The position numbers and the translations under genes are program-made. Source: Candidatus Fermentibacteraceae bacterium (lineage in GTDB: Bacteria; Fermentibacterota; Fermentibacteria; Fermentibacterales; JCC-6). Taken from it: 15,531 bases of DNA. This document shows, one piece after another, positions 1-7,007 of this stretch (the stretch's first letter is position 1; each line of letters opens with the position of its first letter). A model generated the notes under the pieces. It did not search any database, was not told the DNA's origin, and saw only the letters and a list, made by a program, of their open reading frames with translations. The stretch spans positions 1-15,531 of the forward strand of contig JAUVJW010000018.1 in NCBI GenBank assembly GCA_030596465.1, given 5' to 3'.

Positions 1-2
1 AG

Positions 3-68
3 GTTATTTTTCTTAAAACAATTATTCCCAGCCGTAAAATGACGAAGCAGTATTTGGGAGGTGATTGA
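3..68 (+). CDS. C-terminal end of an upstream ORF, probable toxin partner (5' end outside the window)
   Basis: Frame 3 is open from the left edge to TGA at 66-68 and gives the tail VIFLKTIIPSRKMTKQYLGGD. The IFLKT-IIPSRK-TK-YL pattern resembles, from memory, the C-terminus of small BrnT-like toxins that precede CopG-type antitoxins of the kind found at 71. The stop lies two bases before the antitoxin ATG and overlaps its Shine-Dalgarno sequence, as expected for a translationally coupled toxin-antitoxin pair. Only 21 codons are visible, so the family assignment rests on this short tail and on the neighbour. The other two frames stop at 40-42 and at 14-16. Confidence 0.55.
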   Translation, partial: VIFLKTIIPSRKMTKQYLGGD

Positions 69-70
69 AA

Positions 71-343
71 ATGAAACTGACAAAAGAGGAAAAGGACATA
101 CTTGACTCTGTGGAAAAAGGGGAGTGGAAACAAATTTCCAATTTTGCGCAGGAAGCGGTGCGATATCAGGAGGCGGCTGAAGCCACTCTGAGAAAGTCCA
201 AACGTGTAAATATCCGAATGACGGAACGCGACCTGATTCACTTTCAGAAAGCTGCCCTGCATGAAGGTTTGCCTTATCAGACATTTATATCCAGCATTTT
301 ACATAAATATATCAATGGACGACTGGTAGAGAATACGAGATGA
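71..343 (+). CDS. CopG-type antitoxin of a type II toxin-antitoxin pair
   Basis: This is a 90-residue protein that probably neutralises the toxin encoded just upstream and represses their shared operon. The N-terminal half is charged and probably helical. The C-terminal half, from about residue 45, reads RVNIRMTERDL, then an AALHEGLPYQT stretch and SSILHKYINGRL. That is a short beta strand followed by two helices, the ribbon-helix-helix arrangement of CopG antitoxins; the GLPYQT-ISSILHKY stretch is very typical. ATG at 71 is chosen over the in-frame TTG at 65 because GGAGGTGA at 57-64 sits six bases before it. It follows the preceding stop by two bases. No terminator is visible before the convergent gene that ends at 398. 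The toxin-antitoxin role is inferred from family and context. Confidence 0.8.
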   Translation: MKLTKEEKDILDSVEKGEWKQISNFAQEAVRYQEAAEATLRKSKRVNIRMTERDLIHFQKAALHEGLPYQTFISSILHKYINGRLVENTR

Positions 344-397
344 GGTAAAGCAAGGGTGTTCGAGAACGGGAATGCGGTGGTGTTTACTCAGGGAGCT

Positions 398-1345
398 TCA
401 CTTCTGAACTGACGGTATGTCTTCCATGGTATAACCCAGAAGCTTGCCCTGCCATGAGTCTCTGTACATCAGCTCCCGTTTTACCCTGTTCATAACAGCG
501 AGTTTGTTGATGGCCCATTCGGGGGCTACAAGCATTCTGGGCGGAGCTTCGCCCGTTACCCTTTGAATCACGATGTCAGGTCTTGTGCGTTCAATGAAAT
601 CCGCGGCCAGAGATGCATACTCGCTTCTGCGCATGAGTTCCAGTTTGCCTTTGCTGTATTGCTCTGCCAGTTGCGTGTCTTTGACAATGTGGAGGTTTTG
701 AAGTTTTACGCCTGCCGTTCCGGAGTTGTTTACAAGTTCAACGGTTGCCAGTGTTTCTTTTCTTGATTCTCCGGGAAACCCCAGAATTACATGAGCCGCG
801 GTTCTGATATTGCGTTTGTGAAGTTTTTCAAAGGCTGTTTCCGAATCGTAAACAGTGTGTCCTCTGTTCATTCGGAGGAGCGTTACATCGCATCCGCTCT
901 GAACTCCCAGCTCTACCCAGACGAAGGTTTCCTTTGAGATGTCTTTCAGTAGATCCATGACATCCTCACTTATGCAATCCGGTCTTGTGCAGAGAGAAAG
1001 CCCCCGGATACCGGGGAAATCAAGGGCTTCTCTGTACATTTTCTCCAGGCTTTTGACATTACTGTATGTGGTGGTGTAATCCTGAAAGTAGGCAAGAAAG
1101 TGATTTGTTTCGTGTCTTTCCCTGACATATTCTGTGGCCAGCTCCAGCTGTTTCGTGATGGTCATTCCCGGCCTGTAGTGTTTTGGCTCACTTCCAATTG
1201 GATTACAGAACACACAGCCCTCTGTGCCCAGTGTTCCGTCACGGGTGGGGCAGGTAAAGCCGCCCGCAATACTTACTTTGTAAACCTTTTCGCCGAATGT
1301 TTTTCTGAAAAAGGCGTTGAGGGAGTGGTATCTGTTTTTGTTCAA
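398..1345 (-). CDS. YhcC-family (TIGR01212-type) radical SAM protein
   Basis: This 315-residue protein belongs to the YhcC group of radical SAM enzymes, whose substrate is not established. The N-terminus has GGFTCPTRDG followed by GTEGCVFCN, giving the family cysteine pattern C32-x11-C44-x2-C47 that would bind the 4Fe-4S cluster and S-adenosylmethionine. Further family marks are YFQDYTTTY (about residue 106), LCTRPDC, WVELGVQSG, HVILGFPGE and KLQNLHIVKDT. Length is normal for the family. The start is TTG: an in-frame TGA lies two codons upstream, no other start lies before the conserved N-terminus, and an AGGAAATG ribosome site precedes it on the minus strand at about 1363-1356. It is divergent from the acetyltransferase-like gene at 1386 and convergent with the antitoxin. 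Confidence 0.88.
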   Translation of the reverse strand: MNKNRYHSLNAFFRKTFGEKVYKVSIAGGFTCPTRDGTLGTEGCVFCNPIGSEPKHYRPGMTITKQLELATEYVRERHETNHFLAYFQDYTTTYSNVKSLEKMYREALDFPGIRGLSLCTRPDCISEDVMDLLKDISKETFVWVELGVQSGCDVTLLRMNRGHTVYDSETAFEKLHKRNIRTAAHVILGFPGESRKETLATVELVNNSGTAGVKLQNLHIVKDTQLAEQYSKGKLELMRRSEYASLAADFIERTRPDIVIQRVTGEAPPRMLVAPEWAINKLAVMNRVKRELMYRDSWQGKLLGYTMEDIPSVQK

Positions 1346-1371
1346 TATTCAACTCATTTCCTGTTGCGTGA

Positions 1372-1379
1372 ATTATAAT
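1372..1379. promoter_or_regulatory. Self-complementary -10 box serving two divergent genes
   Basis: ATTATAAT reads the same on both strands, so it offers a perfect TATAAT in each direction (1374-1379 on +, 1377-1372 on -). On the plus strand the predicted start site falls on or next to the A of the ATG at 1386. On the minus strand it falls near 1365, about 20 bases before the TTG start. No good -35 hexamer is visible on either side, so this is a candidate only. Confidence 0.45.
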
Positions 1380-1385
1380 AAACCC

Positions 1386-2159
1386 ATGGAAAAAGCAGCA
1401 GATTTATTTTTTGAGCATTTTGGCCTTTCTCCAGGCGGAACTGCGGCGGATGTACACAGAACAGGTGAGGTTTTCGGGCAAGTTCCCTGGGAGAACCTGA
1501 CCAAATTCCTGCTTCGCTCCTCCGGCGAGAACCGACCCCGTCTGGCGGAGAAAGTTATGGCAGACCATGTGGAGCTGGGAACAGGTGGAACATGCTACTC
1601 GCTGACAGAAACACTGGGGAGCATTTTTACCTCATGCGGTCTTTCGGCTCGGCCGCTTACCGGGCACATGAACCACGGGAGGAACATTCACTGTGCGCTT
1701 CTGGTGGAGGGAGAGGCTGGAAGATTTATTCTTGATCCCGGCTATGTTGTGCCGGGAGCGGTACAGCTTTCTGACTCAGACGCCGGTGAGATAGTTACCG
1801 CCGGGAGAAAAATGTTCTGGTCTCCGGTTGCCGGCGGGTGGGAGCTGCACACGGTGGAGAGCGGAAAGAGACAGCTCAGGTACAAGCTTGAATCGCGGGT
1901 ACTTTCCCGTGGTGAATTTTTGCAGTACTGGGCTGATTCTTTTGAGTCTGCCGGGCTTGACAGTCTGCACTTGAACAGGGCAGGTTCACTTGGCGGAAGA
2001 GTAAGCGCCCACAACGGCAACCTGCGGATCGTGAACAGCAGCGGAAAGAAGAATCTGAAGCTGCGTGATGACTACGCCATAAAAATACACGAAACATTTG
2101 GAATCGCACCGGAGATAGCGGAAGCTGCATGGATCGAGCTGCAGAGGCAGAGGAACTGA
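1386..2159 (+). CDS. Arylamine N-acetyltransferase-like protein
   Basis: This 257-residue protein resembles arylamine N-acetyltransferases, which move an acetyl group from acetyl-CoA to amines through a cysteine thioester. The papain-like triad is visible: C70 in GTGGTCYSL, H102 in NIHCALLV and D117 in ILDPGY, with spacings close to those of known enzymes. VPWENLTK near residue 33 matches the family's N-terminal VPFENL-type motif. The usual RGGxCxE is changed to TGGTCYS, so substrate choice may differ or the protein may acyl-transfer something other than arylamines. ATG at 1386 is chosen because upstream in-frame codons overlap the divergent gene and are not family-like. No ribosome site precedes it, and the -10 box at 1374-1379 suggests a leaderless message. 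It is coupled to the DUF4416 gene. Confidence 0.72.
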   Translation: MEKAADLFFEHFGLSPGGTAADVHRTGEVFGQVPWENLTKFLLRSSGENRPRLAEKVMADHVELGTGGTCYSLTETLGSIFTSCGLSARPLTGHMNHGRNIHCALLVEGEAGRFILDPGYVVPGAVQLSDSDAGEIVTAGRKMFWSPVAGGWELHTVESGKRQLRYKLESRVLSRGEFLQYWADSFESAGLDSLHLNRAGSLGGRVSAHNGNLRIVNSSGKKNLKLRDDYAIKIHETFGIAPEIAEAAWIELQRQRN

Positions 2160-2683
2160 TGTCTCTTCCTGAATCATTCCCTCCGGTGCTGCCGGTTGTG
2201 AGCGTTCTTTACAGCGATAGTACTTCGCTTGAGGGTGCTCTGGTATCTCTTTCGCAGTTTTTCGGTGAAGTGATGCTTCAGAGCAAACCATTTTCTTTTG
2301 ATATGACCGACTACTATGAGAGGGAGATGGGCTGTCCGATTCTTCGGGTGTGGTTCTGTTTCGCTCCGCTTCGGGATCCTTCAGAACTTCCGGAGTGGAA
2401 GGAAAAATGTATCGAAATAGAGGAGACATTCGGAGGAGAGGGAAACAGGCTTGTCAACATTGATCCCGGTTATCTGGATCACGGAAAGCTGGTGCTTGCA
2501 AGCTGCAAAGCGGCTCCTGACAAGATTTATATGGGCAGAGGGGTTTATGCCCATACCTGTCTTCGCTATAAAAGAGGAGAGTTCCACGAACCTGAACACA
2601 GCTTTGCCGACTTCATCGACGGCAGATTTGATGACTTTTTCCGGTCTGCAAAGCTTTTACTGCGAAGACTTCTTAAAAACTGA
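2159..2683 (+). CDS. DUF4416 family protein
   Basis: This 174-residue protein belongs to DUF4416, a family of unknown function. The recognisable core is NIDPGYLDHGKLVLASC, followed by DKIYMGRGVYAHTCL and the charged C-terminus RFDDFFRSAKLLLRRL. No signal peptide or membrane segment is seen, so it is probably cytoplasmic. The start is the ATG at 2159, which overlaps the preceding stop as TGATG and has AGAGGA a few bases upstream; an in-frame ATG at 2129 lies inside the acetyltransferase-like gene and is less likely. The overlap implies translational coupling with that gene. Its last 11 bases overlap the convergent aminotransferase gene. It may be soluble and act with the acetyltransferase-like protein, but that is only context. 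Confidence 0.85.
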   Translation: MSLPESFPPVLPVVSVLYSDSTSLEGALVSLSQFFGEVMLQSKPFSFDMTDYYEREMGCPILRVWFCFAPLRDPSELPEWKEKCIEIEETFGGEGNRLVNIDPGYLDHGKLVLASCKAAPDKIYMGRGVYAHTCLRYKRGEFHEPEHSFADFIDGRFDDFFRSAKLLLRRLLKN

Positions 2684-3848
2684 CATTTGTAAGATCCACA
2701 CTGGCCAGAGCTGACATCGCCGGGATTAATTCTTCATCCGCCAGGCATCCAAAACTGAGTCTGAGGTGCTGTTTTCCTGCGGCACCGAATGCGTCGCCGG
2801 GTATTGTGGCTATGGCGTATTTTTCGATGAGGTAATTGGCAAGAGTGTAGGTGTCTACTCCATCAGGTGTTTTCGCCAGAGTAAAGAACCCGCCCCCCGC
2901 TTCCCGCCATTCAAGACCCTTTGACTGTTCCATCGCGCTTCGGCAGAGGTGCAGTCTGTGTTCAACTTCTGCGGAGCGGTTTTCAACCCAGCCATCCAGG
3001 TTCAGGCATTTCTCCAGAAGTATCTGGCTCGGTGTCGAGGGGCAGATCACCACTGAATCCTGTATCTTGAGAGCTTCTTTCAGGATGTAATCGGCTCCGA
3101 ACAGATATCCGAGTCTCCAGCCGGAAAGGCTGAAACTTTTAGAAAAGCTGCCCAGGGTAAGAACATGTTCCTGATTTGTTTCCATCCATGGATGGTGCTT
3201 GCTGCCTGAAAAATTGAATCGTTCATAGGTTTCATCTATTATCAGAGTACAGCTATTCTCACCTGTGAGTTGTACTATTCTGCGTATTTCCTCCTCAGTC
3301 AGTACTGCGCCGGTGGGGTTGCCTGGATTTACCAGAACCATAACTTTTGCGCCGGGAATTTTCTCCTCCAGAATTTCCCAGGGAATACTCCATTCTGAAT
3401 GTTCAACCATTGGTATTGAATCCAGCTCCAGATTTGAAAACTGTATAGCGAAGACATGGTCAAAGTAGTATGGCTCAAGAACTATTGCTCTGTCTCCGGG
3501 GTCAGCTACTGCCATAAGGGCACTGACGAATGCCTGACTTGCACCGCAGGTGAGGTGAAGTTCTTTTGATGGGGCAAGATTAATTCCCCTTCTTCTTCTG
3601 ATTTCTCTTGACAGAGCCACTCTTGTTGACATAAGTCCTGGATCTGGACTGTAGAAATGAAACCTGTCGCTGTTCATTTCCTGTTTCATGGCCTCAACTG
3701 CTTTTTGCGGGGGCCTATACCACGGAACTGCTTGAGCCATGGAGAAAATCTCCCGGCCGATTCCGCGCATCTCCCGTACTTTGTTCATGATGGAGTGGAT
3801 TGGCGGCATGTGAATCTCAGCGGTTCTGCGTGAAGTTTCAGGTGACAT
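2673..3848 (-). CDS. PLP-dependent aminotransferase, class I/II
   Basis: This 391-residue, fold-type I aminotransferase transfers an amino group between an amino acid and a 2-oxo acid in the cytoplasm, using pyridoxal phosphate. Visible landmarks are CGASQAF near 101 (phosphate-binding turn), NPGNPTG with N177, IIDETY with D205 pairing to the pyridine nitrogen, SFSKSFSLSGWRLGY with the Schiff-base lysine K237, and HLRLSFG with R363, the likely carboxylate-binding arginine. It resembles the aspartate/aromatic aminotransferase subgroup, but the amino acid used cannot be told from sequence. ATG at 3848 follows an AGGGGAA ribosome site by a few bases. It is transcribed alone, divergent from the glycosyltransferase gene, and its 3' end overlaps the DUF4416 gene by 11 bases. 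Confidence 0.92.
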   Translation of the reverse strand: MSPETSRRTAEIHMPPIHSIMNKVREMRGIGREIFSMAQAVPWYRPPQKAVEAMKQEMNSDRFHFYSPDPGLMSTRVALSREIRRRRGINLAPSKELHLTCGASQAFVSALMAVADPGDRAIVLEPYYFDHVFAIQFSNLELDSIPMVEHSEWSIPWEILEEKIPGAKVMVLVNPGNPTGAVLTEEEIRRIVQLTGENSCTLIIDETYERFNFSGSKHHPWMETNQEHVLTLGSFSKSFSLSGWRLGYLFGADYILKEALKIQDSVVICPSTPSQILLEKCLNLDGWVENRSAEVEHRLHLCRSAMEQSKGLEWREAGGGFFTLAKTPDGVDTYTLANYLIEKYAIATIPGDAFGAAGKQHLRLSFGCLADEELIPAMSALASVDLTNVSF

Positions 3849-3892
3849 CTGATTCCCCTTTGCGGTTGTGGTTTCAGTTTCCGTATGAATGA

Positions 3893-3900
3893 TTTATAAA
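3893..3900. promoter_or_regulatory. Second self-complementary -10-like box between divergent genes
   Basis: TTTATAAA is palindromic and presents TATAAA on the plus strand (3895-3900) toward the glycosyltransferase and on the minus strand (3898-3893) toward the aminotransferase. Predicted starts are near 3907 (+) and 3886 (-), giving leaders of about 17 and 38 bases, each with a ribosome site. No convincing -35 element is seen in either direction. Confidence 0.35.
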
Positions 3901-3923
3901 AGGGGGAGCAAGGAAGGAAAAGA

Positions 3924-4799
3924 ATGAAAATTCTTGTCACAGCCGATTGCGATTTCCGGGATGCTGATATTTTGTCCCGTTGTCTTCTGAGGAAGGGGCA
4001 TGATGTACTTTTTCAGGTTTCTGCGGCAACTGGCAATTTTCAACCTGATGTGATTATCCGTTATGGAAGTATCGCCCCGGTTGTGCCTGATGTTCCCCTT
4101 GTACAGGTGAGATCCATATCCGCGGGGAGATTGTCTGACGATGTCGATCTTTTTGTATTTCCGGGCAAGTCTGACATACCCGAACGGTTTCAAAGGAGGT
4201 TTGTTGTTATTCCGCAGCCTGTGAATACCCGCATGTTTTATCCGGTTTCACAACCTGTAGAAAAAATGATTCTTGCTCCGGGCAGACTGAACCCTGCCAT
4301 GGGACACAAAACCCTTGTGCAGGCAATGACCCTTGTGAATCCGGATTTCCGGGCGATTTTCGCAGGGGAGGAAGATTATTATACTGTAGAGCAGATGCAG
4401 GATTATGCCCGGGGTCTTGGTGTAGAGAATCGGGTGGAGTTTATCGGGGAGGTTGAAGACATGCGTTCACTTTTCCGCCGTGCCGCAGTGGGGGTTGTTA
4501 CCAGCCTTGGAAACCAGCCGGTGTCCCGCGAGGGAATGGAAATCATGGCATCCGGGGTTCCTCTGCTGGCCGCGGCCACAGACGGATTGCGTGATCTTGT
4601 CACAGATGGCGTTACCGGTCTTTTTCATTCGCCGGGTAACTGGAAACAGCTTGCGGGGCAGATTAATCACCTTATAGAAAACCAGGGGTTTGCTGATATG
4701 CTGACAGGGAATGCCCGGAAATATTGTGAAAAGCACTTGTCTTATGAGTCTGTTGGAGACAGGTGGACAGAAGTATTGGAACAACAGGGCTTCCGGTGA
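3924..4799 (+). CDS. GT-B fold glycosyltransferase (GT4-like), compact
   Basis: This 291-residue protein moves a sugar from an activated donor to an unknown acceptor. The C-terminal nucleotide-sugar domain is clear: LAPGRLNPAMGHKTLVQAM at 117, FIGEVEDMRSLFRRAAVGVV near 173, and EIMASGVPLLAAATDGLRDLV near 206, with DGVTGLFHSPG after it. The N-terminal acceptor domain covers only about 100 residues, so the protein is shorter than the usual 350-400 of GT4 enzymes. In the E-x7-E motif the second Glu is E206 but the first position is Q198. ATG at 3924 follows GGAAGGA at a normal distance. It leads a run of three genes, with the DUF3108 gene 37 bases downstream. A role in cell-envelope polysaccharide is possible from the neighbour but not shown. 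Confidence 0.8.
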   Translation: MKILVTADCDFRDADILSRCLLRKGHDVLFQVSAATGNFQPDVIIRYGSIAPVVPDVPLVQVRSISAGRLSDDVDLFVFPGKSDIPERFQRRFVVIPQPVNTRMFYPVSQPVEKMILAPGRLNPAMGHKTLVQAMTLVNPDFRAIFAGEEDYYTVEQMQDYARGLGVENRVEFIGEVEDMRSLFRRAAVGVVTSLGNQPVSREGMEIMASGVPLLAAATDGLRDLVTDGVTGLFHSPGNWKQLAGQINHLIENQGFADMLTGNARKYCEKHLSYESVGDRWTEVLEQQGFR

Positions 4800-4836
4800 T
4801 GTACATACTGTGAAAGCTTATCAGAAAGGACGATGT

Positions 4837-5643
4837 ATGAGATTAGCGGCAATTCTAATTCTCGGTGTGGCAGTTTCCTGCTTTGCGTATGGTTCTGTAT
4901 GGGACTGGGGAGAGTACTCAAGACGCTATGCGGAGAACACCACATGGGGTCCGGGTGAAAGACTGGTTTTCAGTGTTGAGTACGGAATAATAAAGGCGGG
5001 TACCGCTTTTTTAAGCGTTACAGGTCCCGTTGATCACGGCGGTCTGCTTGCATACAGAATTACGGCGGAGGCTCGTTCAAATCCGGCGTTCAGCAGTTTT
5101 TTTGAAGTGATAGATATTAATGAGGCTCTTCTTGATATTGTTCAGCTTCACTCTCTGACCTATATGAAAAGCATCCAGGAAGGAGATTTTATCAGTAATG
5201 AAGTGATGAGCTTTGATCAGGAAGCGGGTTTCGCATACTACCCCGATGAGGATGATCCTGAACTTGCGGAAATGCCAATTCCTCCCCACGCTCTGGATGT
5301 TCTCAGTGCTTTTTACTACGCACGAACTCAGGAGCTTGAACCGGGTGGGAATTTCTGTATTGATGTTCATGTGGACAATGATAATTATCCCCTTGAAGTA
5401 AAAGTTATGGAACGCGAAAGAATTCGTACAAGGGCGGGCAGTTTTGACTGTATCCAGCTGCAGCCTGTTCTTCGTGGCGATGGGATTTTCAAGCAGCAGG
5501 GCGAGATATTCATATGGGTTACTGACGATGAAAGGCATATGCCTGTTCTCATGAGCGCTTCAATTATCATCGGCGAGATAACATGCATGCTTGAAGAATA
5601 TACCCAGGGAACACCGCTGGTTGTGGAGAATCCATTTCAGTGA
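4837..5643 (+). CDS. Exported DUF3108-like protein
   Basis: This 268-residue protein looks like a DUF3108 member, a family of periplasmic or outer-membrane-associated proteins of unknown role. Residues 1-20 form a signal peptide with a short basic start, the hydrophobic stretch AAILILGVAVSCFAYG and small residues at the likely cleavage site. Family-like features are GERLVFSVEYGIIKAGTA, YRITAEARSNPAF, a central HALDVLSAFYYAR segment and the C-terminal beta-rich part with TRAGSFDCIQLQP and IWVTDDERHMPV. The ATG at 4837 is chosen because AAAGGA at 4825-4830 precedes it and the signal peptide starts there; longer in-frame starts overlap the glycosyltransferase gene. It ends in a GTGA overlap with the RNase HIII gene, so the two should be co-translated. 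Confidence 0.8.
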   Translation: MRLAAILILGVAVSCFAYGSVWDWGEYSRRYAENTTWGPGERLVFSVEYGIIKAGTAFLSVTGPVDHGGLLAYRITAEARSNPAFSSFFEVIDINEALLDIVQLHSLTYMKSIQEGDFISNEVMSFDQEAGFAYYPDEDDPELAEMPIPPHALDVLSAFYYARTQELEPGGNFCIDVHVDNDNYPLEVKVMERERIRTRAGSFDCIQLQPVLRGDGIFKQQGEIFIWVTDDERHMPVLMSASIIIGEITCMLEEYTQGTPLVVENPFQ

Positions 5644-6545
5644 TTTCATTTGAACTGAGCAGACATCTGGAAGCAACCGTCAAGAAGCTATCTTCCATGG
5701 AAGTTTCCGTTGTTAAGCAGAAAGAACTGCCCTATGGTGTGCAGCTTTCACTGACCGGGTATGGGTCTTCGTGCAGGATAAATCTTTACCATTCAAAAAA
5801 GAAGGGTAACTCAGTTGTGCAGGCAGGAGGAGACAAGAGTCTTCTGGAATTGATTCTTGGACAAGTCAAGAGTGTGGCGGAATATTCTGTCAGCGTTCCT
5901 CCAGGTCTCCGCGCAGGCAGTGATGAGGCAGGTAAGGGAGACTATTTCGGTCCTTTAGTGGTTGCTGCCGTTGCCTGCAGGCAATCTACAGCAAATGCTC
6001 TTACTGCTATTGGAGTGGGAGACTCGAAAAAGCTTTCTGCCGCAAAGGTACGCGAGCTTTACGAGAAAATAACCTTGATGAGTGATGTCAGTTATTCGGT
6101 CTGCTCAATATCTCCTCGCGAGTATAACCGGTTGTTTGACGCATTCAAGCGGCAGGGGAAAAACAGTCTTGATACTCTGGCCATGGCTCATGGTAGAGCT
6201 TTTGGGGATCTTTTTACCGAGGGAGAGGAACCTGACGGGGTTGTGGTTGATAAATTCTGTGAGATGAAAAGACTCAGCCCCTGGTTGACAATTCCTGTAT
6301 CGAAAGTTGAGCTTAGAGTAAGAGCCGAGGACAGTGAGCCCGTAGTTGCGGCTGCTTCGATCATTGCAAGAAGTGTGTATCTGGACGAGTTGGCAAGGCT
6401 GTCTTCCCTGTGTGGGATTGCGCTTATACCCGGAGCCGGAGCCCCTGTAGACAGGCTTGGGAAAAAACTTGTGCAGTTGAACGGCGACGACATTCTGCTT
6501 GAAACAGCCAAGTTTCATTTCGCTAATACAAACAGGATTATCTGA
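5640..6545 (+). CDS. rnhC: Ribonuclease HIII
   Basis: This 301-residue enzyme cleaves the RNA strand of RNA-DNA hybrids in the cytoplasm and needs a divalent metal. Residues 1-80 form the N-terminal substrate-binding extension that separates HIII from HII. The catalytic core starts with GSDEAGKGDYFGPLVVAAV, which has the HIII-type glycine-rich turn; D95 and E96 are catalytic. GDSKKL follows near 127, D204 lies in GVVVDKF, and the acidic E230/D231 lie just before VVAAASIIAR. The C-terminus PGAGAPVD to AKFHFANTNRI is typical of HIII. The start is GTG at 5640, overlapping the previous stop by four bases. No terminator follows it; a promoter for the next gene begins at 6552. Confidence 0.93.
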   Translation: MISFELSRHLEATVKKLSSMEVSVVKQKELPYGVQLSLTGYGSSCRINLYHSKKKGNSVVQAGGDKSLLELILGQVKSVAEYSVSVPPGLRAGSDEAGKGDYFGPLVVAAVACRQSTANALTAIGVGDSKKLSAAKVRELYEKITLMSDVSYSVCSISPREYNRLFDAFKRQGKNSLDTLAMAHGRAFGDLFTEGEEPDGVVVDKFCEMKRLSPWLTIPVSKVELRVRAEDSEPVVAAASIIARSVYLDELARLSSLCGIALIPGAGAPVDRLGKKLVQLNGDDILLETAKFHFANTNRII

Positions 6546-6551
6546 CAAGAC

Positions 6552-6580
6552 TTGACCCGGAGGCATCTTCTTTAGATAAT
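6552..6580 (+). promoter_or_regulatory. Sigma-70-type promoter of the Glu-rich lipoprotein gene
   Basis: TTGACC at 6552-6557 and GATAAT at 6575-6580 are separated by exactly 17 bases, each matching five of six consensus positions. The predicted start near 6587 leaves a leader of about 85 bases before the ATG at 6672. That leader holds a small stem (GGGCC/GGTCC, 6593-6606 region) but nothing I recognise as a riboswitch. Confidence 0.7.
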
Positions 6581-6671
6581 TGCGAAGATTTGGGCCAGGT
6601 GGTCCTTGATTCAGGGGTGGATCAAAAAAACCAGTTTGTTAGTGAAATCAAGAAATCCGGAGGGATTACAA

Positions 6672-6941
6672 ATGAAATTTTTCGCAATCGCAATGCTGCT
6701 TCTTGCAATGTCAGTTTTCGGAATGGGTTGTGGCGAAGCTACAGAAGAAGTTGCTCCTGCTGAAGAAGCTGTTCCTGCTGAAGAAGCTGTTCCTGCTGAA
6801 GAAGTTATCGAAGAGACAGCTCCTATTGAAGAAGTTGTAGAGGGTGAAGAAGTCGTCGAGGGCGAAGAAGTCGTTGAGGGCGAAGAAGTTGTCGAAGAGA
6901 TACCTGCTGAAGAAGCTCCTGCAGAGGAAATTACAGAGTAA
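6672..6941 (+). CDS. Small, extremely Glu-rich repeat lipoprotein
   Basis: This is an 89-residue exported protein of unknown function. Residues 1-19 form a signal peptide (MKFFAIAMLLLAMSVFGMG) followed by C20. The cysteine suggests lipid attachment, although the lipobox FGMGC is not ideal at the -3 position. The mature part of 69 residues after the cysteine contains 29 Glu and no Lys, Arg, His or Asp. It is built from PAEEAV-type repeats (residues 28-45) and VVEGEE repeats (residues 55-72), so it should be disordered and strongly negative. ATG at 6672 follows GGAGGGAT. It is monocistronic, with a good sigma-70 promoter upstream and a strong terminator just after the stop, suggesting high expression. 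It may be an envelope-tethered spacer or cation-binding coat, but nothing in the sequence decides this. Confidence 0.75.
   Translation: MKFFAIAMLLLAMSVFGMGCGEATEEVAPAEEAVPAEEAVPAEEVIEETAPIEEVVEGEEVVEGEEVVEGEEVVEEIPAEEAPAEEITE
6753..6806 (+). repeat. Three 18-bp coding repeats (xPAEEx)
   Basis: Three consecutive 18-bp units encode APAEEA, VPAEEA and VPAEEV. The units are nearly identical at DNA level, each around CCTGCTGAAGAAG, which points to recent duplication or slippage. Confidence 0.85.
6834..6887 (+). repeat. Three 18-bp coding repeats (VVEGEE)
   Basis: Three consecutive 18-bp units each encode VVEGEE with synonymous third-position changes (GTTGTA, GTCGTC, GTCGTT). The protein repeat is kept while the DNA has drifted, so the peptide unit seems to be under selection. 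Confidence 0.85.
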
Positions 6942-6957
6942 TTTCGTTTTAGAGTTA

Positions 6958-6985
6958 AAAAAGCGGCGCATTCGCGCCGCTTTTT
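6958..6985. terminator. Bidirectional rho-independent terminator
   Basis: GCGGCGC at 6963-6969 pairs with GCGCCGC at 6974-6980 around the loop ATTC. Runs of five A and five T flank the stem, so a U-tract follows the hairpin on both strands. It ends the lipoprotein gene on + and the secreted-protein operon on -, whose last stop is at 7008. Confidence 0.92.
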
Positions 6986-7007
6986 GTTTGCCCTGCTAAA
7001 TTGCCGA

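Noticed and set aside
3573..3592. GGGG and CCCC blocks around GATTAATT resembling the GGGGA dyads
   Set aside because: The spacer is 11 bases, not 7, and it lies within the aminotransferase coding sequence.
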